NCBI GenBank assembly: GCA_046047495.1
Contig: JBJOHV010000046.1
Span: forward strand, 62,001 to 126,000
Origin: NORP240 sp046047495
GTDB taxonomy: Bacteria > Pseudomonadota > Gammaproteobacteria > Pseudomonadales > Pseudohongiellaceae
Direction of reading: 5' to 3'
Length of the DNA stretch: 64,000 nucleotides
Numbering within the stretch: the stretch's first letter is position 1; each line of letters starts with the position of its first letter. The position numbers and the translations under genes were made by a program. Below are positions 60,452-64,000 of this stretch, piece by piece. Under the pieces are notes generated by a model, which made no database searches, had not been told where the DNA came from, and was given only the letters and a program-made list of their open reading frames with translations.

Positions 60452-61092
60452 TGCACCAGGCTGAAGTCGATGTGGATTTGGGCCTGCACATCGATGGGCT
60501 GCCCATCCCGCATCATGGGCCGGAACCGCCAGCGCAGCGCCGCATCCCTGGCCGCGTTGTCGAATACCTCGGGGGGCTCTGATTTCAGCACGATCGGGTC
60601 CTCCACCGTACCTTCGGCAGTGACCAGGAACAGCAGATCCACATAGCCTTCCACTCCCCGCATGCGGGCGGTGGGCGGATACTGAGGGGGCAGCATGCTG
60701 ACCGGAATCAGATCACTTGCCATCACCACGTCCAGGGATGCGGTGAGGCCGTCCACCAGGCGCTCTCCCAGGGCAACACCGCCACCGCCTTCACCCAGCA
60801 GGCTGGTGATCTCGTAGGCACTGACATTGGACGGCAGATTGGCGGTGCGGGACGAGGCGATATTGGTGACTTCGGCCCGGGGGCGCTGGATTTCCTGCGG
60901 TTTGGGCGGCGGTGGCGAGCGCCGGTCCCGGGTGCGGGTTTCCTCCTGCATGGGGGTGCGCACGAACTCGATGGCCTGGGTGTCCATCACATCCAGTACC
61001 CGCACCCGGTCCCGGGAAACCATGCTTTCCATGAGCAGGAACAGGCCGCCATTGATAAGCAGGGCACAGAGGCTGATGGCCAGCAGTTTCAT
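60448..61092 (-). CDS. tonB: TonB-family energy transducer (TonB2 type)
   Basis: A 214-residue protein with an N-terminal anchor (about 4-22), a short Pro/basic linker (SPPPPKPQEIQRPR) and a C-terminal TonB domain with YPPTARMRGVEGYVDLLF and ALRWRFRP. The short linker is typical of TonB2 forms that need TtpC. Overlaps exbD and the TPR gene by four bases each. Confidence 0.92.
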   Translation of the reverse strand: MKLLAISLCALLINGGLFLLMESMVSRDRVRVLDVMDTQAIEFVRTPMQEETRTRDRRSPPPPKPQEIQRPRAEVTNIASSRTANLPSNVSAYEITSLLGEGGGGVALGERLVDGLTASLDVVMASDLIPVSMLPPQYPPTARMRGVEGYVDLLFLVTAEGTVEDPIVLKSEPPEVFDNAARDAALRWRFRPMMRDGQPIDVQAQIHIDFSLVQ

Positions 61093-61508
61093 TGGGTGAG
61101 ATCCTGCTCCGGCGCGGCGGCTGCCAGCGCCACCTTGCTGGCCCCTGCCAGACGGGCCTGGTCAATCACTTCCACCACCAGCCCCGTGCGGGAATCCTGG
61201 TCGGACAATACCACCACCGAGGCGTCAGGTGTCTCCACGAACATGCGTTCGATGACGCCGCGCAGTCGGCGCAGATCCACCTGGTTCTTGTCGATCCAGA
61301 TTTCGCCGCTGGCGGTCACGGCGATCAGGATGGTAGCCGCCTGCTGCACCACGGCGGAACGGGCTACCGGCTGCTCCACATCCACGCCCGGCAACTTGAT
61401 GAAGGTGGAATTCACGGCGAAGAAAATAAGCAGGATGAACACCATGTCGATCAGCGGGGTCAGATTGATGGCGGCGCTGCCGCCTTCTTCCACAGTATGT
61501 AATCGCAT
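61089..61508 (-). CDS. exbD: Biopolymer transport protein ExbD
   Basis: A 139-residue protein with one anchor helix and a periplasmic domain. INLTPLIDMVFILLIFF carries the essential proton-path Asp (D21). It works with ExbB and TtpC to power TonB with the proton gradient. Its start overlaps the exbB stop by one base. Confidence 0.95.
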   Translation of the reverse strand: MRLHTVEEGGSAAINLTPLIDMVFILLIFFAVNSTFIKLPGVDVEQPVARSAVVQQAATILIAVTASGEIWIDKNQVDLRRLRGVIERMFVETPDASVVVLSDQDSRTGLVVEVIDQARLAGASKVALAAAAPEQDLTQ

Positions 61509-62074
61509 CAGGCCATTCCCTCGTTGCGTTGCAGCGGGCGGTCCGGTTCATTCACCATGCGTTCCGCCAGATGGTCGGTTCGTTCCCGGATTTTCTGCTC
61601 CAGATTGCTGGAGAAAAATACCCCGGTGAGTGCTGTACACAGGCCGCCCATGGTGGTGATCAGGGCCTGGGAAATACCTTCCGCCATGCCGCGCACATTG
61701 CCGGTGCCGAACACGGTCATTACCTCGAAAGTCTTGATCATGCCGGCCACTGTGCCCAGCAGCCCCAGCAGGGGCAGGATCGCGGTGATGACCGCAATGG
61801 TGCCTGTCCAGCTGGCCAGCTTGCCATGGAAGGCGGAAACCAGACCCGCCCGCAGGCGCCGGTTCACCACCGGGTCGCTGCCATGGCGCGACTGCCAGTC
61901 GTTCAGCATGGTTGACATCAGGCCTCCCGCGGAACGCCACAGAAAAACGTAGCGGTCCAGAATCAATACCCACATCAGGAATGACAGGGCCAGAATGGCG
62001 CCCATGATCCAGCCACCGGCCATCAGTTCACTGTCAGTTAGCCATTGTGTGAGCGTGTCAAACGGCACGGGCAT
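61508..62074 (-). CDS. exbB: Biopolymer transport protein ExbB
   Basis: A 188-residue proton-channel protein of the MotA/TolQ/ExbB family with three helices: one near 18-38, then the family pair around AVITAILPLLGLLGTVAGMIKTF and ISQALITTMGGLCTALTGVFF. The start overlaps ttpC by 17 bases; a 27-residue longer reading is rejected because it intrudes further into ttpC. Works with ExbD to drive TonB. Confidence 0.93.
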   Translation of the reverse strand: MPVPFDTLTQWLTDSELMAGGWIMGAILALSFLMWVLILDRYVFLWRSAGGLMSTMLNDWQSRHGSDPVVNRRLRAGLVSAFHGKLASWTGTIAVITAILPLLGLLGTVAGMIKTFEVMTVFGTGNVRGMAEGISQALITTMGGLCTALTGVFFSSNLEQKIRERTDHLAERMVNEPDRPLQRNEGMA

Positions 62075-63422
62075 CTCCCGCGCGGCTGCGGGCAAACAGA
62101 TCGGCCGCCAGCTCGTCGAGGCTGGAAATGAGCTGGTTGGCCCGGCTCTGCACAAAGCTGTGGATCAGCAGAATGGGAATGGCCACCGACAGTCCCTGTT
62201 GGGTGGTGATCAGCGCCAGGGAAATGCCACCGGACATGAGCCGTGGGTCTCCGGCCCCGAACAGGGTGATCACCTGGAACGTTTCGATCATGCCCGTCAC
62301 CGTGCCCAGCAGCCCCAGTAACGGACTCACCGCGGCGATGATGGCGAGAGTGGACAGGCCCCATTTGAGGCGCTGGGCCGCCGTGGTGACGATTTCATCC
62401 ATTTTGGCCGACATGGCTTCGGCGTCCGCCAGGTAACCCGGATCCTGAGCCACCTTCTGCAGTTGACCGATGGCATGCTTGCCACCCTGATCGCCATTCT
62501 TGAGTGCATGGCTGGCATGCCGGCTGGCGACGGCCACCACCAGCAGGCGATAGAGTCCGAGCAGCAGCCCTACGGCACCCAGTCCCAGAATGATGTAACC
62601 GATCACACCACCCTGTTGCATGCGTTCAGTCAGACCCGGGGTTTGCACGATAAGGGAAAGTATGGAACCCCGCGACGGATCCACGGGTACCTGCACCAGC
62701 GGCTCAACGCCATTCTCGAAGTCCTGTACCGCCGACAGGTTCACGCCGATGGGTTGTTGCGGCAGGGCCAGCAGCCGACCACTCTCCGGAAGGAAGCGCA
62801 GAAACTCACCGTCTGCTATGGCTGAGAAAGTACCGATGCGGGTCACCTGGCGCACTTCCTCCTGACCCGTGGCGGTGATGATCGGGACGTCAAAGCGTGC
62901 CACCCGACCACTTTCGTTCATTTCATCCAACAGCACCAGCCACAACTGACGCAGCTGGGCCGCGGTGGGCAGGGTCTCGGTGCCCGCGAGAATCTCGATG
63001 CTGGGCAAGCGGTCGGTGAACTGGGCAGACACCAGGGAGTTCTGCAGCAGGGGTACGGCGTCTGAGGCGATCTGATGCACCACCGCAAACACATCCCGCA
63101 GGTCGCCGGCACTCTGGTCCAGGAGATTTTCCAGATCCGCAAGCTCCTCCTCTCCCTGGCTGTAGGCTGTTCTCAAGCGATCGGATTCCGCTTCTGCCTC
63201 CTCCCGCAGGCGGGTGGCTTCCCGCAGCAAAGCAGCCCGCTCATCCCGAGCCTCGATAAATTGCTGTTCCCTCTCCTGTAGTTCAGCGCGGCGCGTGGCG
63301 CTGCCCTCGCGTACCGAATCGATCAATTCGGACAGGGTCAGGGGTTGGGCGTGGGCTGCAGTGGTGGCAGCCAGCAACGAAAGTACGACCAATAAGCGAT
63401 TCATGGCGATTCCCTCGTCCAC
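62058..63422 (-). CDS. ttpC: TtpC-like ExbB homolog with periplasmic coiled-coil domain
   Basis: A 454-residue protein: signal peptide ending AHAQ, a long charged coiled coil (about 35-105), a periplasmic alpha/beta domain, then a MotA/TolQ/ExbB domain with AIIAAVSPLLGLLGTVTGMIETF (last 170 residues). This layout is TtpC of TonB2-type systems, which couples the longer envelope reach to the ExbBD motor. It sits between a DUF3450 gene and exbB, overlapping both. Confidence 0.87.
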   Translation of the reverse strand: MDEGIAMNRLLVVLSLLAATTAAHAQPLTLSELIDSVREGSATRRAELQEREQQFIEARDERAALLREATRLREEAEAESDRLRTAYSQGEEELADLENLLDQSAGDLRDVFAVVHQIASDAVPLLQNSLVSAQFTDRLPSIEILAGTETLPTAAQLRQLWLVLLDEMNESGRVARFDVPIITATGQEEVRQVTRIGTFSAIADGEFLRFLPESGRLLALPQQPIGVNLSAVQDFENGVEPLVQVPVDPSRGSILSLIVQTPGLTERMQQGGVIGYIILGLGAVGLLLGLYRLLVVAVASRHASHALKNGDQGGKHAIGQLQKVAQDPGYLADAEAMSAKMDEIVTTAAQRLKWGLSTLAIIAAVSPLLGLLGTVTGMIETFQVITLFGAGDPRLMSGGISLALITTQQGLSVAIPILLIHSFVQSRANQLISSLDELAADLFARSRAGDARAV

Positions 63423-64000
63423 AACGGCAGCTCCACCAGATTGGGAGGCGCCTGCTGGCGGGCCACCCGCACGGCATAGTCCAGTCCGTCCAGATAATTA
63501 TCCGGCAACGGTGCCCAGTCGCCTGCCACCGGGTCCCAGACACCACCTTCACTGCGGTCCAGCGACAGATAATAAAGTGCCACCCGGCCTACTCTCAGCA
63601 GGTCCACGGTCAGCTCGCGCCCCCCTACGGTGGTCTGTCCTTCGTAGGCTTCCAGGTTCTGACCGTACTCTGCCTCGATCTGATAGGCTTCGATGACTCT
63701 TCGGTATTTTTCGGCAAGGTCCACATCGGATCGGCCGAGCATGTCCCGCAGGGTCGCCAGCCGGGCGGTGCGTTCTGCCATGAGCATGGGCTGATCCAGT
63801 GTGATGAACTGCTCAAGGACATCCACCATTTCCATCATCAATGGCACGATGGCCTGACGCACCACGTCGACCTCCGCAATTTCCCCGTGCAGGCGCAGCT
63901 TTTCCTGCTCCTGGCTGGCCAAAAGCTGACGCATGTTGTCGTTGTAGGCCAACAGATCCTGGTGCCGTTCCAGCTCCCGGTTGTAGTTCGTCAAGAGGGC
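63401..64000 (-). CDS. DUF3450 protein, 5' end outside window
   Basis: Periplasmic coiled-coil protein that opens TonB2-type operons in many gammaproteobacteria. About 199 residues are present, including MLMAERTARLATLRDML and KYRRVIEAYQIEAEYG, which are typical; the family usually has about 250 residues, so the signal peptide and first part lie beyond the window. The frame is open to the window edge; a TTG at 63994 is not a credible start. It overlaps ttpC by 22 bases. Confidence 0.85.
   Translation of the reverse strand, partial: ALLTNYNRELERHQDLLAYNDNMRQLLASQEQEKLRLHGEIAEVDVVRQAIVPLMMEMVDVLEQFITLDQPMLMAERTARLATLRDMLGRSDVDLAEKYRRVIEAYQIEAEYGQNLEAYEGQTTVGGRELTVDLLRVGRVALYYLSLDRSEGGVWDPVAGDWAPLPDNYLDGLDYAVRVARQQAPPNLVELPLWTRESP

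Noticed and set aside
63992..63994. TTG as the start of the DUF3450 gene
   Set aside because: The frame stays open to the window edge, and the family needs about 50 more N-terminal residues with a signal peptide, so the gene is truncated by the window.

Overview
The window is a high-GC, gene-dense stretch of chromosome. It most likely comes from an aerobic to microaerobic gammaproteobacterium. Support for this: a ccoNOQP cbb3 oxidase operon with an FNR-type box, a TonB2-type energy operon, ppnP, a Pit transporter, a proline tRNA with encoded CCA, and sigma-54/IHF, Fur and ModE-like control sites in the usual gammaproteobacterial forms. The genus cannot be named from sequence alone. No phage, plasmid replication, transposase or CRISPR locus was seen.

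Layout. 1-5.9 kb: the 3' part of a quinoprotein dehydrogenase, then on the minus strand a Yip1-like membrane protein, ccoN, ccoO, ccoQ, ccoP and a small exported protein, apparently one FNR-controlled operon. 5.9-9.7 kb: a sulfide oxidation unit (SQR and persulfide dioxygenase) with a divergent FisR-type sigma-54 activator. 9.7-18.5 kb: a hybrid histidine kinase, a MacB/DevC-like three-gene ABC system, and a two-gene ABC-2 exporter. 18.7-20.5 kb: a SLOG-like domain fused to membrane segments, possibly a nucleotide-sensing effector. 20.5-29.7 kb: MAPEG protein, quinoprotein, beta-propeller, GST, tRNA-Pro, PEP carboxylase and DUF302. 29.7-38.9 kb: a long AsmA protein, a GNAT/C39 fusion, a phosphate transporter with a Pho-like box, and a beta-helix/diheme cytochrome pair. 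38.9-54.4 kb: mainly exported or catabolic enzymes (DUF3445, an alpha/beta hydrolase, a serine hydrolase, OsmC, two more quinoproteins, P460, a cupin), then ppnP, an orphan modA and a CBS/DUF21 protein. 54.4-64 kb: a densely regulated stretch with two small genes that need annotating by hand (a 30-residue membrane protein and a 46-residue desulforedoxin-like protein), then a Fur-controlled TonB receptor overlapping a beta-propeller/thioredoxin fusion, convergent with a TonB2-type operon (DUF3450, ttpC, exbB, exbD, tonB, TPR).

How the parts fit. The window describes a periplasm-centred oxidative physiology. Four PQQ-type dehydrogenases, several c-type cytochromes and SQR would feed electrons to the quinone/cytochrome pool, and cbb3 oxidase is a terminal acceptor at low oxygen. 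No PQQ biosynthesis genes lie in the window.

The most notable signals not explained by ordinary annotation are these. (a) Two sigma-54 promoters about 46 kb apart share an identical 14-base IHF-like element at identical spacing. (b) One of them drives the unannotated 30-residue membrane protein. (c) The cco operon appears to start with a leaderless mRNA. (d) A dispersed hairpin family (four copies) fills intergenic gaps and supplies the C-termini of two proteins. (e) The receptor/propeller-thioredoxin pair sits beside its own TonB2 machine.
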